Origin: Tragulus kanchil
Taxonomy: Eukaryota; Chordata; Mammalia; Artiodactyla; Tragulidae
NCBI GenBank assembly: GCA_022376925.1
Contig: JAIOJX010000006.1
Span: 55,709,658 to 55,773,657, forward strand
Reading direction: 5' to 3'
Length of the DNA: 64,000 nt
Part shown: in pieces, positions 49,333 through 63,489 of the stretch
Position numbering within the stretch: position 1 is the stretch's first letter
How the letters are laid out: the number at the start of each line of letters is the position of its first letter
Notes under the pieces: generated by a model
The model's input: only the letters and a program-made list of their open reading frames with translations
What the model was told of the DNA's origin: nothing
Databases searched by the model: none
Translations under genes and position numbers: made by a program

Positions 49333-51273
49333 GATAGTTCTTAAAAATAGGAGGGATTGTCCTTAAGGATGAGGAATCGTGGTCTGTAATGTAAGAGGGT
49401 GGGGAGGGATAGGGGCTAAAGTCACTTGAAAGAGAGGTAGGGGAACAGCTAATGGGGACAAAGACATGCAAGGGCCACACTGGAAAATTCTTTTAGTGTC
49501 TCTTGCAGGGACTAAATAAATCCAGGTCTTCTAATTCCTGGTCAGAGTTCTTTCCACTTCTCACAGGTGCCCCAATCTTCTCTAATTTGGTTGATGATTA
49601 AGAAAGAACCATGAAAAGCAAAAGAAAAAAAGAAAAAGATAGAACCATAAGTATCCTGGACCCAACCATGGAAGAAGAGGTTGAGATAAGTAGGCCTGGA
49701 AAGAAAAGGCAAAAAATTGGAAGATCTTACCAGTTTGTCCTAAGGATGTGAGTTGTGTCCTTTGTATGGCTGGTCTGCAGCTGCAAGTGAAGGGAACTAT
49801 GCTTCTAGAAACTGAGAAAACTCAAGGACCTCCACACAAAGGAGTTCCATTTCCTGAGGGTTTGGCTCTGTAAGTACCGCTGTATCAGTAATTGTTTGGC
49901 TCTTAACGAAACTCTTCTGAGCATGAATCCCAGATTTCTCAGCTATCTCCCTGGGTGGCTGTGACCCACTGAACCTCTCTCCCCAAGGGGTACTGAATGT
50001 TGTACACTGCCTACTCAGAGTTGGGGTGTATCAGAGCTTTCATTTTTTTCCTTGCTGTGCCTTTAAGAACTGCAGGAATGCACAGAGAATCTGGAGAAGG
50101 GGTGGGGTCTCCCAACAGGACTTCTGGGAAAAAGGATCCTGGGAATTTTGGCCAGAAATTAAACTGAGAGTCCAACTCTGAGAAGTTGGGTGGTGTGATG
50201 GGAGAGTTGAGTAGTTCTAAATAGGCAGGGATTGATCCCTTACATATCACGGAGCGGCTGGAAGAGTGTGTCCAATTACAAGCCAGCGCTCTGGAGCACA
50301 TGTGACTAGAGCCAGTGCTCTGCAATGAGAGAGGTCACTGCAATGGGAGGCCCATGCACAGGCCAAAGAATAAAGATGGATGATAAATAAATAAATAAAA
50401 ATGATAGTTCTTAAAAATAGGAGGGATTGTCCTTAAGGATGAGGAATCGTGGTCTGTAATGTAAGAGGGTGGGGAGGGATAGGGGCTAAAGTCACTTGAA
50501 AGAGAGGTAGGGGAACAGCTAATGGGGACAAAGACATGCAAGGGCCACACTGGAAAATTCTTTTAGTGTCTCTTGCAGGGACTAAATAAATCCAGGTCTT
50601 CTAATTCCTGGTCAGAGTTCTTTCCACTTCTCACAGGTGCCCCAATCTTCTCTAATTTGGTTGATGATTAAGAAAGAACCATGAAAAGCAAAAGAAAAAA
50701 AGAAAAAGATAGAACCATAAGTATCCTGGACCCAACCATGGAAGAAGAGGTTGAGATAAGTAGGCCTGGAAAGAAAAGGCAAAAAATTGGAAGATCTTAC
50801 CAGTTTGTCCTAAGGATGTGAGTTGTGTCCTTTGTATGGCTGGTCTGCAGCTGCAAGTGAAGGGAACTATGCTTCTAGAAACTGAGAAAACTCAAGGACC
50901 TCCACACAAAGGAGTTCCATTTCCTGAGGGTTTGGCTCTGTAAGTACCGCTGTATCAGTAATTGTTTGGCTCTTAACGAAACTCTTCTGAGCATGAATCC
51001 CAGATTTCTCAGCTATCTCCCTGGGTGGCTGTGACCCACTGAACCTCTCTCCCCAAGGGGTACTGAATGTTGTACACTGCCTACTCAGAGTTGGGGTGTA
51101 TCAGAGCTTTCATTTTTTTCCTTGCTGTGCCTTTAAGAACTGCAGGAATGCACAGAGAATCTGGAGAAGGGGTGGGGTCTCCCAACAGGACTTCTGGGAA
51201 AAAGGATCCTGGGAATTTTGGCCAGAAATTAAACTGAGAGTCCAACTCTGAGAAGTTGGGGGTGGTGTGATGG
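49172..51273. repeat. Tandem duplication D19 (period ~1.07 kb)
   Basis: Copy 1 is 49172-50201, the linker 50202-50241, and copy 2 is 50242-51273. There is a run-length difference near the right end (TTGGGTGG versus TTGGGGGTGG). The duplication starts inside a tRNA-type SINE, so the second copy of that SINE is artificially 5'-truncated. It ends about 440 bp before the OLFML1 start codon. Confidence 0.97.
50242..50402 (+). mobile_element. 3' part of tRNA-Glu SINE (D19 copy 2)
   Basis: Duplicate of the right part of the 49087-49332 element, beginning at the D19 boundary (ACATATCACGGAGCGGCTGG) without its tRNA head. It carries the same right-hand target sequence. Confidence 0.85.
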
Positions 51274-51942
<669 letters not shown>

Positions 51943-52147
51943 TAATAAATAGATTGCTAAATAGATTGCTTATTTTTCATTTTCTAGTTGTTTCTTGAGC
52001 AAGGGTTTTTCTCTGTTGTCTGATCTGGAAGTTTTTCTCATCTGTAAAATGTGGACCATAATAGAATTTACCTCTTTCTGCTATTCAAAAGATTTAATAA
52101 ATTAATTCTTGTTTAGAATATTGCCTAGCATGGTGGTAAATGTCTAA

Positions 52148-52285
52148 GTGAAAGTGTTAGTCACATCCAATTCTGCGACCCCATAGACTGTAGCCCACTG
52201 GGCTCCTCTGTCCATGGGATTCTCCAGGCAAGAATACTGGAGTGGTTGGCCATGCCCTCCTCCAGGGGATCTTCCTAACCCAGGG
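52148..52285 (+). mobile_element. BovA2 SINE fragment
   Basis: GCGACCCCATAGACTGTAGC and CAAGAATACTGGAGTGG are BovA2 core. A perfect 13-bp target duplication GGTAAATGTCTAA is at 52135-52147 and 52286-52298. Lies in OLFML1 intron 1. Confidence 0.9.
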
Positions 52286-52416
52286 GGTAAATGTCTAAAA
52301 TGTTATTATTCAATTGCTCAGTTTTTAAAATAGGAAAATTAAACATTTTGGTCATGTTTTGTTGATATTTTACTATGTCAGGAGGATAGCACATTTTAGT
52401 TTTCTTTTTGTCTTTT

Positions 52417-52699
52417 TTTTTTTTTTTTTAAGCTTTGACCTTTTCTTTTAATCGGCTTTTTATTTATTTATTTTCATCCATCTTTATTCTTTGGCCTGGG
52501 TGGGCCTCCCATTGCAGTGACCTCTCTCATTGCAAAGCACTGACTCTGGGCACATGCGCTCCAGAGCGCCAGCTCCTAACAGGACACCCTGGCTCAGCCG
52601 CTCCTTGGCATGTGGGGTCTTCCCAGGCCAGGGATTGAACCGGTGCCTCTTGCACTGCAAGGCAAGCTCTTTACCCACTGGACAACCAGGGAAGCCCCC
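52417..52699 (-). mobile_element. tRNA-Glu SINE, short form, reverse strand
   Basis: Starts with poly-T and TTTATTTATTTATTTTCATC, and ends CACTGGACAACCAGGGAAGC, the reversed head. Target duplication CTTTTTGTCTTTT / CTTTTGTCTTTT at about 52404-52416 and 52700-52711. In OLFML1 intron 1. Confidence 0.88.
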
Positions 52700-53784
52700 C
52701 TTTTGTCTTTTAATGATGAGGCATTAGGTCACCACAAATAGTCATGATATCAGCTTACTGAGAAGCTCTTAGCTTCTTTCACTGAACTGGATTTGGTTTT
52801 AGAAAGAGCAGGTTTCAGCAATGTTAGAAAGAGAGGAAGTGTTAGGCCTTTTTCTCCAAGTGTTGAAACTGCCACTTAATGAAAATTTGCAAACCCCAAC
52901 ATTTTTGCAGTAAGGACAGGCATCCCAGGGCAAATGTAACTCTCCACCCTAACCTATGACACATCCTGGCATTAACATCAGCTGTTTCATATTTCCCACC
53001 TTGCTTTTTGTACAAGTTAAATTGTAATCAATTATTTCCCTTCCCTCAAAGACACACTTATTTTCTATATTTTCCTGAAATCTCTTCAAGTTCAAACTAA
53101 ACTCTTCAAGTTCAAGCTATTGGGTTACAATCAGGATAGAGCAATTCCTCAGAGCAAGCTTTCTCAATAACTGATGGACAGAGGCCGAGAGCCACAGATG
53201 GGATGTTCCCAGGCCAGTGGCCTCTTGCTGATGCCTCACTTGTTCTTTCCTCAGACACCTCCTCCACAGTCTCACCTTCTTATGTGTGCCGGGATTATGC
53301 CATGGTCCCTCTTCATTTGCCACACACCTGGTTCAGCACCAGTCACATCCCTGCAAGCTTTCCCCAATACTTCAGTCTGTCTGCAGACAAGGGAATTGAG
53401 TATAGACTGATACTTTCATAGCTATGAAGGTAAATTAGAAAGATAGGGGTATGATTTATGCAGATTGTTCCCCCCCGACTGTGGTAACCTTACTTCTGTC
53501 TCTCTCTTCTTTCTTCCCTCCCTCCCTCTCATGCACTGTCTCTCTCCATGCCTTTCTCTCAATTTCTTCCTCTCTCTTTCAGTCTTTACTGAACAGTTTT
53601 ATATCCTGCTGTTTGGACTATATATTTTTACAGACCTTGTATGGAGCATTTTAGTAAAACACCAAATGCTTTTTAAGTATGCATACTCTTTGATCCAGAA
53701 ACACATCTCATTTCTGTCTTTTATTCACTTATTCTCTTTTTAAATATTATTTATTATTAACAGATAATATTAATCATTTACTTG

Positions 53785-54109
53785 TTTTTGTCTGTGCTGG
53801 GTTTCTGTTGCTATACATGGCCTTTCTCTAGTTTTGGTGAGCAGGGGCTACTTTTGGTGGTAGTGCATGGGGTTCTCACTGTGATGAATTCTGTTATTGC
53901 AGAGCAAAGACTCTAGGTGGGCAGGCCTCAGTAATTGCAGCATCATGGGCTTAGTCAGTAGCAGTGGTTCCAAGACTCTAGAATACAGGCTCAGTAGTTG
54001 TGGCCCACGGACTTCGTTGCTCTGTGGCGTATGGGATCTTGCTGGATTGAACCTGTATACCCTGCAATGGCAAGCATACTCCTGACCCCTGGACCACCAA
54101 GGAAATCCC
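53785..54109 (-). mobile_element. Older CHR-type SINE, reverse strand
   Basis: GTCTGTGCTGGGTTTCTGTT near its left end and CTGGACCACCAAGGAAATCC at its right end mark a diverged reversed CHR-type SINE. ACTTATTCT-like sequences flank it at about 53727 and 54114. In intron 1. Confidence 0.75.
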
Positions 54110-54594
54110 ATTAACTTATTCTTTCATTCTGTAAGTTCACATTGAGTATGACTATGTGCCAGGTCTTGTGCAGGTACTCGGAGTGGAGTTTACATCTAGA
54201 AATGCATCCGAAGAAAATAACCAAAGAAGTATACAAATATGAAAAGACGACAGCGTTGCTTGAGTGGCAGAATATTGAAAACTTCATAAATGTCCATTAG
54301 AAAGAATCTAATGAAATATGTTCACAATATATCAGCAATTTAAAAATCTTATAAAACATACATATTGTAAAATCACATAAAAATTGTTTATATGTGTATG
54401 ACTAAATGCATAGGAGAACTTTTAAAGTTTTCAGCACAAAGTGTCAATAGTTCTTTGAGTTAAGGAATTCTAGATGATTTATCTCCCCCTCTTTAACTAT
54501 TTGCATTTTAAAAGTCTATTTCTATGAATGAGAGCTATTCATATTGCTTGGGCAACTTAAATAACTGGGAATAATTTTGGAATTTGTTTTCTGA

Positions 54595-54933
<339 letters not shown>

Positions 54934-55724
54934 TGAGTAAGAACTGGGTATGTCCTTTTATGGGCACATGCTGGGAGAGAAACTTTGTCAAGAAACAGGT
55001 GTCCAAAGCAAAGTCCATTCTCAGAAAGTAGCTTTTCCTTTCCCAGAGAGTTCCCAAAGTCCCCATAGAAGACCAGGGTGATGGTGTCAAAGGTCAACCC
55101 AGGAAGGGCTTGGTTTGGTAGAAGTGTGTGGTCCCATCCTTCCACGGAAAGTGGCAGGTTGGCGGATTCTCTCAGTGCCCTTGGAGTAGGGAGACTGTGC
55201 CAAGAAGCAATAGGAAACTGGAAATGGCAACAGCCCATCCTCAGGGTCAGGGACTACCATGAATTATTGTTTGTGCTGTTGGGATGGTGATATATTCAAG
55301 TTATTTGTCTCCAATCTTTGGATCCATCAGAATCACTTCCAGGCCATTAAGAATAACTGTTAGGAGTTCAAATGATAACAATAAGTATCAAGCAACAAAA
55401 ACATAAATGTGAAGGAAAATTTCCTGTGCATGAGTCCATTTCATTACAACAATGAGGAAGATGAGTCTCCTGCCTCAGAGGCTATGTTCTAAGATGGTTT
55501 CCTTGCAAAGAGGAAAACTTTAAGAAAAAAAAAATAGGAAAACTTTATTTATGTGCTAATTATGCCCCAGATATGAGAAATTCTATCAATTAAACAATAT
55601 GTACGCTGGATGCCATCATTAGGCTAAGGGTTTCATGTATATTTTCCATGTAATCCTTGTAAAAGATCCATGCATCATTATAAGAAGGGTCTTCCAAAAT
55701 GAGGTGATACCTGATCTGAGTTTT

Positions 55725-56580
55725 TTTTTTTTTTTAAACTTTTATTTTAACTTTTACAGAGTTTTGTTGTTTACAGATATGTATGTCCCAGATTAGTCAT
55801 ATGTACATCGCCCCCATCCCACCCCTCCAGACTGTCATACAGCACCCCTGAAGGATCCCCTTTTCTCACAGAGCAATGACTGTAGCTGTTTTCTTCACTT
55901 AATAATAGTACAGGCCTTCATGCTGCTTCCTTTATGCCTCTCACCCACTGTTCCTTCTCCACAATGTCCATATGTCCACTGTCCATGTCTGTCTTTCCGT
56001 TGTTTCACTGCGTGTGCCGTCATCACCATCCTACTAGATTCCATATATATGTGTTAATATACTGTATTTGTCCTTCTCTTTCTGACTGACTTCACTTTTT
56101 ATCATAGGTTCTAGATCCAGCCACCTCATTAGGGCTGATTCTTCTGCATTTCTCTTTACAGCTGTGTAGTATCCCATTGCATATATGTTCCAGAGCTTTT
56201 GTATCTACTCGTTTGTCGATGGGCATCTAGGTTGCTTCCATATTCTAGTTATTGTACAGAGAGCTGCAATGAACATTGGGGTACAGGTGCTTCTTTCAGA
56301 TTTGATTTCATCAGGGTATAAGCCTAAGAGTGGGATTGCTGGGTTGTATGGTGCTTCTATTTTTAGTTTTTTAAGAAATCGCCATACTGTCTTCCACAGA
56401 GGCTGGATCAATTGACATTCCCACCAGCAATGCAGGAGTGTTCCCTTTTCTCCACAGCTTTTCCAGCATTTATTGTCTGTCGATTTGTGGATGATGGCCA
56501 TTCTGACGGGTATGAGGTGATATTTCATTGTAGTTTTGATTTGCATTTCTCTAATTATAAGCGAAGTTGAGCATCATTTT
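55725..56580 (-). mobile_element. Young 5'-truncated L1, reverse strand
   Basis: Poly-T at the left (3' end of the element) is followed by the L1 3' UTR and the end of ORF2 on the reverse strand, including [19 protein letters not shown] within 56205-56546. A perfect 12-bp target duplication GATCTGAGTTTT is at 55713-55724 and 56581-56592. ORF2 has a TAG after CPSTNE, where the frame otherwise continues, so the copy is inactive. Lies in OLFML1 intron 2. Confidence 0.93.
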
Positions 56581-56869
56581 GATCTGAGTTTTGAACAGAG
56601 TAGTTAGAGAAGGATAAGCAGAGGTCAAGTGAGGGTTCAACAGATCAAAGGCACGTAGCACTTCTACATGTAAAATTGCAGAGACAGCTGAGTCAACTGT
56701 GTGGGGCAGGAGAGGGAAGCGAGGCTGAAGGTTTCGGTAGTACCCAGGTAATGAAAGATCTTGCATGTTAAGTTAAGAGGGTTGAACTTGACTGAAGACA
56801 CTATTGAAAACCATTTAAAAACTTTTGGTGGTGATTGGGGGTGGTGTTTGAATTTTTCTTTTCTTTTTT

Positions 56870-57000
56870 TAAATTTTATTCTTGGAGTGTTGTCTTAGTT
56901 TGTACTGTACAACAAAGTGAATTAGCTATTTCTATATATATATATATATACACACACACACATATATCCCTGCCCTCTTGAGCCTCCCTCCCATCATTGA
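56870..57000 (-). mobile_element. L1 3' UTR fragment, reverse strand
   Basis: TTAGTTTGTACTGTACAACA and AAGTGAATTAGCTATTTC resemble reversed artiodactyl L1 3' UTR. A TA/CA microsatellite follows at 56935-56962. Confidence 0.6.
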
Positions 57001-57202
57001 CCAATTTTAAGCAGGGGCGTGACAGGCAGGAACAGACCAAGACTGGAGGGAGGACACTAATCAAGGAAATACTGCAGGGGATGGCAAGTAATGGTCTCTG
57101 CATGAAGTATCAATGAGGTGGAGAAGGACAGATAGTTGAGAGTCACTGAGTTGGAATACTCATGGCTTTGTGACTGGTAATTGAATGTGAAAAGTTAAGT
57201 GA

Positions 57203-57521
57203 GGGGCTTCCCCTGGTGGTCCAGTGGGTAAGGACACCGCCTTGCAGTGCAAGGGGTGCCGGTTCGAGCCCTGGCCTGGGAAGATCCCACGTGGCGCGGA
57301 GAGGCTGGACTGATGTGTCCAATTACCGAGCCAGAGCTCTGGAGCGCATGTGCCCAGAGCCAGTGCTCTGCGACAACAGAGGCCGCCGCGATGGGAGGCC
57401 CACATGGGCCAAAGAACAAAGACGGATGAAAACAGAGAAATGAAGGACTAATAGAAGTGGCCCACCCATCCCCCTCCCTCCCCACCCCTCCCACCAAAAA
57501 AAGATAAATAAAAAAAAAAAA
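57203..57521 (+). mobile_element. Young tRNA-Glu-derived SINE, long form
   Basis: GGCTTCCCCTGGTGGTCCAG head, GGTTCGAGCC B-box, GATGTGTCCAATTACCGAG body, C-rich tail and poly-A. A perfect 12-bp target duplication AAAGTTAAGTGA is at 57191-57202 and 57522-57533. In intron 2. Confidence 0.92.
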
Positions 57522-58049
57522 AAAGTTAAGTGAGAAGAGTGAGTCCAGGGTGCTTCCTAGGCTTTGGGCTTAGGCCATTGAGTGTTTGGTCTGAAATATG
57601 CTGAGACAGGAAACCCAAGAGACATTCTGGAGCTACTACTACTTTACTGTTTTGTTTGTTTGCTTGTTTTCCAGAGCATTTATTACTCTGAGGTCTTCTA
57701 CTTCATGCATTTGCTCAGTGCTCATTTTATGCCTCTCCATCTCATATAAGAGCCTGCATTCTACATTTCATATTCAGTGCTGTGTTCCAGTGCCTAGAAT
57801 AGTGTCTATGCTCAATAAATATTTGTCAGTGAATAAGTAAGTGAACAAATGAAATGAATGGGCAGAGGAATTGTTAACATAGGCAGAAGGGTTATTAGAT
57901 TTTGATAGAAAAAATAATATCATATCTGTGAGTCAAAAGACAGAGAGGAGAGTGTGCCTTATCTATAATAAGAAGCATTTGGTCAAGCTGGTCAAGTGAA
58001 TGTTCTTTTTGGCCTTTTCTTGAGATGAACCTCCTCCTTCTGAGATGGA

Positions 58050-58272
58050 GCATGTGTGCATGCATGTGTGCTAGTCATTTTAGTCATGTCCACCTCTTTG
58101 TGACCCTATGGACTATAGCCCACCAGGCAACTCTGTCCATGGGACTCTCCAGGTAAAAATACTGGAGTGTGTTGCCATTTCCTCCTCCAGGGGATCTTCC
58201 CAACCAAGGGATCAAATCTGTGTCTCTTATGTCTCCTACACTGGCAGACAAGTTTTTTACCACTAGCACCCC
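58050..58272 (+). mobile_element. BovA2 SINE
   Basis: ACCCTATGGACTATAGCCCA, ATACTGGAGTGTGTTGCC and TCCTCCAGGGGATCTTCCCA are BovA2 core. The tail reaches TTTTTTACCACTAGCACCCC. More diverged than the 48323 copy. Confidence 0.88.
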
Positions 58273-59065
58273 TGAGAGGGTGAAGCTGAGGGTAAGCATG
58301 AGTCAAGGGACTTGGGAAAAGCATAAGGATGAGCCAGTGGAAATGAACAGATCCCTAAGAAGCTTATAGGGAGGACTGGGTGTTAATGTAACCTCAGCTA
58401 GAATGTCCCTGAACTTTCATTCTGAGGGTCTGGGAGGACCTGAAGCCTGAACTGTGTTGGATTGGAGCCCTGAGTTACTCTAAACCCCTCAGGCCTTTAG
58501 GTGGCCCCTTTCCACTCCAGCTAGAGCTCAGCAGAGGTCCTGAGTATGGGCTTTATACTTTTACATCCCTTGTCCTCTGACTCATCCCTCAGACCTTGGT
58601 TGCCTAAAATATTCCCTCTCCCAGCTCCATGGTGAGTGAAAGCTGTTTCAGGTTTTAGAGATTGCTGCATCCATTACTGTTGCCTCAGAAGCCCTCTTTT
58701 GATGATCTGTCAGTTTATGATTCAACGAACACTTTTTGTCCCCTACTCTTGGATGGGTCCTGTGCTTATAGAAGGGACAAAGGAGGAATGCTTGCATTCT
58801 GCACTGGCTTTCTCAATACTTCTCTTGCCTCCTGCTGAGGTCTACTGTCATGTAGATCTTCCCACAGCATGCATAGATGCTCTCCCTCCTTGGTGTAGAC
58901 TCTTTTATTCATTTGTCAGTTATCAACAACAACAAAAATTCTGTTCAGATCTCAGCATTTTATATGAAGAAGATCCATCACAAAGTGGCCCAAACTGATG
59001 TCCCTCTTCTCCCCCCACAGCATACACACATGCAGTAGCTATATATATATATATGTATGTATATA

Positions 59066-59168
59066 GTAGCCATTCTCTTCTCCAGGGGATTTCCTAGACC
59101 CAAGAATTGAACCCAGATCTTCTGGATTGCAAGTAGATTCTTTACTGTCTGAACCACCAGGGAAGTCA
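59066..59168 (+). mobile_element. BovA2/Bov-tA tail fragment
   Basis: CTCCAGGGGATTTCCTAGAC followed by TCTGAACCACCAGGGAAGTC is the right part of a Bov-type SINE. It follows a TA-rich tract at 59040-59065. Confidence 0.75.
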
Positions 59169-59695
59169 CATTAATATATATGATAATTATGTGTATTTTG
59201 CATATATAATTTTTCTGCCCACTCTTTATTATTTAAAAATGCTATAGATTCTCTGTGAGTATTCCCGGGGCACCCACCAGACAGATTGGCCCCTAGTGCT
59301 CCTGGAGCACCTCATTCAGTCTTCTAGGGCAGCATTAACAGTCAGCTACATACGTCTGTGTGCATTGGACACCTCAACCAGATTGTGAATGTACCTGTCA
59401 TCTTCATTCCTGTACACACAGAGTCGGGGTCAGGACCTTCTGAGAAAGAGTTAGTAAAAATTGTCTGTAGAAGAGATGTTGATGGCAGAAGCCTCTCAGA
59501 GCTTGATTTAGGGCAGGGCAAACCTTTAAACAGTTTAATTACGTATGATGAATGTTCTCTGGTCTATTGTTTACAGTGGTTCTGTGCCCAAGGATATAGA
59601 CTTTGGGATGCCAATGTGTTCCGCTTCCATGTACTGTTTGTATTTTACATATTGTGCTCCTCCTGCATTGCTTGGGCCATTTCTCTTAGCATGTG

Positions 59696-59752
59696 TGAAG
59701 TCAGTCAGTCATGTCCAACTCTTGGCAACCCCATGGACTGTAGCCAACCAAG
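59696..59752 (+). mobile_element. BovA2 SINE left-end fragment
   Basis: AGTCAGTCAGTCATGTCCAA through CATGGACTGTAGCCAACCA, about 57 bp of BovA2 start. Confidence 0.75.
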
Positions 59753-59850
59753 CAGTTTAAAATAGTACACATTTACTATCTTAGAGTTTCTGTGGATCCA
59801 GGAGTCCAGGTACACCATAGCTGGACACTTCAATGATAGCAGTACAGTCA

Positions 59851-61982
59851 AGATGTTGATTGCACTACATTCTTACCTTGAGCTTGGGGTCCTCTTCCAA
59901 GCTCATTGACAATTGGCAGAATTTACCTTCCTGTGGTTGTAGGATTCTGGCCCTCAGCTCTGAGAAGCCACCTCTCTCCACAGGCAGCTCACAATCTGGC
60001 TGTTGCTCCTTCAAGGCCTGGAGAAGAGTACTTCTCTTTGAAAAGTGCTCAGTCCCTCTTTTTTATCTGATTTAGGTCAAGCCTACCCATAATCATCTTC
60101 CTTTTAATCAACTCAAAGCCCACTGATTTGGGACTTTTAATTTTTTGTTTGGTTGGTTGCACTCTCTCTTTGTTGTGGCATTTTGGGCTTTTCTTCTAGT
60201 TTCAATGCACAGACTTTTGTTGTTGTGGAGCATGGGCTCTAGAGAGTGTGGGCTCAGTAGTTGCAGTGCCTGGGCTCTGTAGTTTGTGGCACACAGGTTC
60301 TCTAGTTGTGGCATGTGGGCTTGGTTGCTTTGAGGCATGTGGGATCTTAGTTCCCTGACCAGGGATCAAACCCACATCCTGTATTGGAAGGCAGATGCTT
60401 AGCTATTGGACCAACAAGGAAGTCCCTGGGACCTTAATTACATCTACAGAATCTCTTTAGCTTTGTCTTGTAATGTAACCTAGTCAAGCAGGACTATCAT
60501 ATTCACAGGTTCTGCCCTTATTCAAGGGGAGAAGGGTGTGTAGGGCCTGACTGTGGGGATGGGAACCTTAGAATTCTGCCCATCCCAGTTGGTGTTGTTC
60601 CCTGTATTCACCTTTTTCCAGGAAGTCTCCCATCTTCCTATCTTCTAACCTTGGCTGCTGGGGCTGTGGCAACGCTGGAACGTCCACTGAAATCCTTAAG
60701 ACTCAAGTCAGCACACTTGTGTAGCAAATATGGGATTATGTGCCAGAGGTCAAACCAAGGGTTTCATTCATACATACATGCCATCTCAGAGAGTGTTTTT
60801 GCAAAACTTAGAGAGGATATCATAACTTTCTTGGAAAGTTCAACGTTGTGTTTTAGGAAATTTCCAAAAATTTCTACCATCAGTCAAAATGGAATACTTG
60901 GGATAATAAATAAGTTAGATGTTGATTGCACTACATTCTTACCTTGAGCTTGGGGTCCTCTTCCAAGCTCATTGACAATTGGCAGAATTTACCTTCCTGT
61001 GGTTGTAGGATTCTGGCCCTCAGCTCTGAGAAGCCACCTCTCTCCACAGGCAGCTCACAATCTGGCTGTTGCTCCTTCAAGGCCTGGAGAAGAGTACTTC
61101 TCTTTGAAAAGTGCTCAGTCCCTCTTTTTTATCTGATTTAGGTCAAGCCTACCCATAATCATCTTCCTTTTAATCAACTCAAAGCCCACTGATTTGGGAC
61201 TTTTAATTTTTTGTTTGGTTGGTTGCACTCTCTCTTTGTTGTGGCATTTTGGGCTTTTCTTCTAGTTTCAATGCACAGACTTTTGTTGTTGTGGAGCATG
61301 GGCTCTAGAGAGTGTGGGCTCAGTAGTTGCAGTGCCTGGGCTCTGTAGTTTGTGGCACACAGGTTCTCTAGTTGTGGCATGTGGGCTTGGTTGCTTTGAG
61401 GCATGTGGGATCTTAGTTCCCTGACCAGGGATCAAACCCACATCCTGTATTGGAAGGCAGATGCTTAGCTATTGGACCAACAAGGAAGTCCCTGGGACCT
61501 TAATTACATCTACAGAATCTCTTTAGCTTTGTCTTGTAATGTAACCTAGTCAAGCAGGACTATCATATTCACAGGTTCTGCCCTTATTCAAGGGGAGAAG
61601 GGTGTGTAGGGCCTGACTGTGGGGATGGGAACCTTAGAATTCTGCCCATCCCAGTTGGTGTTGTTCCCTGTATTCACCTTTTTCCAGGAAGTCTCCCATC
61701 TTCCTATCTTCTAACCTTGGCTGCTGGGGCTGTGGCAACGCTGGAACGTCCACTGAAATCCTTAAGACTCAAGTCAGCACACTTGTGTAGCAAATATGGG
61801 ATTATGTGCCAGAGGTCAAACCAAGGGTTTCATTCATACATACATGCCATCTCAGAGAGTGTTTTTGCAAAACTTAGAGAGGATATCATAACTTTCTTGG
61901 AAAGTTCAACGTTGTGTTTTAGGAAATTTCCAAAAATTTCTACCATCAGTCAAAATGGAATACTTGGGATAATAAATAAGTT
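59851..61982. repeat. Tandem duplication D20 (period 1066 bp)
   Basis: Copy 1 is 59851-60916 and copy 2 is 60917-61982, abutting without linker and of equal length. The copies look identical throughout. The block lies within OLFML1 intron 2 and carries a reverse-strand CHR-type SINE. Confidence 0.97.
60143..60426 (-). mobile_element. CHR-type SINE, reverse strand (D20 copy 1)
   Basis: TGTGGGATCTTAGTTCCCTG and ATTGGACCAACAAGGAAGTC mark a reversed CHR-type SINE. The target sequence TGGGACTTTTAATT / TGGGACCTTAATT flanks it at 60129 and 60427. The D20 copy is at about 61209-61492. Confidence 0.85.
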
Positions 61983-62502
61983 AGAGGTGCTCCATAATTA
62001 AGCCATTTCCTCTGGAGGTGTCCTCAAGTCTTCAGCCTTTATTTAGAGGTGATCCTCAAGTGATGTTCCTGAAGGACCAAAATTCCAGGGATGCTTGAGG
62101 GTATGGTAAAATTTCTAGAATCTTAACTTTAATCCATACAGACTCTCTCTCCTCTCTCTATTTCTTTTCTCTTTCTTCTTCTGTCAAACACACTATTTTT
62201 CAAATGCAGTGAGTGAAAGTTACCTGAATACAATCTAACTTACAATTTAAAGTCACTTGAAGTCTTTGGTACTATAATTTTTATAAGTGAAAAAAAGAAA
62301 TTTTGCATTGCACTTGGCAACTTATGGCAAAGTACCACTGGCTCAGATGCCCAGACTGAGAATTTATCTAACAGTTTTTGGCAGATTCCACAGGCTGCTT
62401 TCTTGGGTGAATAAGAAGAATATTAACCTCTTTTTAACTTGTAAACAGCTTGTAGAGAAAAATTCTCAAGGCAGTCAAAACAAGTCTTTATAGCTTTGTT
62501 TT

Positions 62503-62817
62503 GTTTTGTTTTGTTTTATTTTTTGGAGGGTGGGGTGGGGAGGGAGGGGAACGGGTGGGCCACTTCTATTGGTCTTTCATTTCTCTGTTTTCATCCGTCT
62601 TTGTTCTTGGGCTCTTGTGGGCCTCCCATCGCGGTGGCCTCTGTTGTCGCAGAGCACCGGCTCTGGGCACGTGCGCTCCAGAACTCCGGCTCTGTAATTG
62701 GACACATCAGATCAGCCTCTCCGCGGCACGTGGGATCTTCCTAGGCCAGGGATCCAACTGGCTTCCCTTGCACTGCAAGGCGGTGTCCTTACCCACTGGA
62801 CTACCAGGGAAGCCCTG
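62503..62817 (-). mobile_element. Young tRNA-Glu SINE, long form, reverse strand
   Basis: The G-rich start (reverse of the C-rich tail) is followed by TCATCCGTCTTTGTTCTTGG and ends CACTGGACTACCAGGGAAGC. Target duplication TAGCTTTGTTTT is at 62491-62502 and 62818-62829. In intron 2. Confidence 0.92.
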
Positions 62818-63489
62818 TAGCTTTGTTTTATTTCCTGTTTTAGTTCAGCTCCTTTATTTGCAAGAGTACATGCAAATAACCTCCAATAACTCTCTTCCTA
62901 CTGAAGTAAAAATTCACAGCTTTTGTTCGATTATGTTTCAAAGAAGAAAATCTGTTACTGCAAATTCACATCCCTCTGGGATCCATTCAGGTAGTATAAA
63001 TTGCAGTGCCTCATATTCAAGACCATGAAAAACCAAACAAAATAAAACAAGCAAAAAAATGCACTGGAAATCAATTAAAACATATTTGTGAACCAACTCC
63101 CAAGGTCCTTTAGTGTGCAATGAGTAGAAAAAAACATTAAAAGATGTATATCTCTTAAATTACAACAGAGAAGACCATCTCCCACAAAGGAGTATACATA
63201 CACAGGTGTAACTATGAGAGAGTATGAGAATATTTGTGTTTGTGTGCGTGCACACACACACACAGAAGTTGTTGTATTTACAGGCAGCAAAGCCAAAAGT
63301 GTATGTCCAACTTATTCTATTTTGCCGGATAGACAGTCCCATAGGTTATTGTGCTGGGTTCAGAAAGGCCAATGTACTCCTTGTGCATCCATCTGGAAGG
63401 CATGTGACCTATGCAGATACCACTAGGACTATCACCATAGGTATGAATAGAAAATCCCAAAGTTGTGGGTTTTTTTTTTTTTTCCAAAG

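Noticed and set aside
1..51000. SYT9 coding exons upstream of OLFML1
   Set aside because: I looked for C2-domain-like frames and the synaptotagmin C-terminus and saw none. Short exons could still be missed by eye.
58636..58998. 120-residue frame in OLFML1 intron 2
   Set aside because: No family resemblance, intronic position and no conserved pattern; probably chance.
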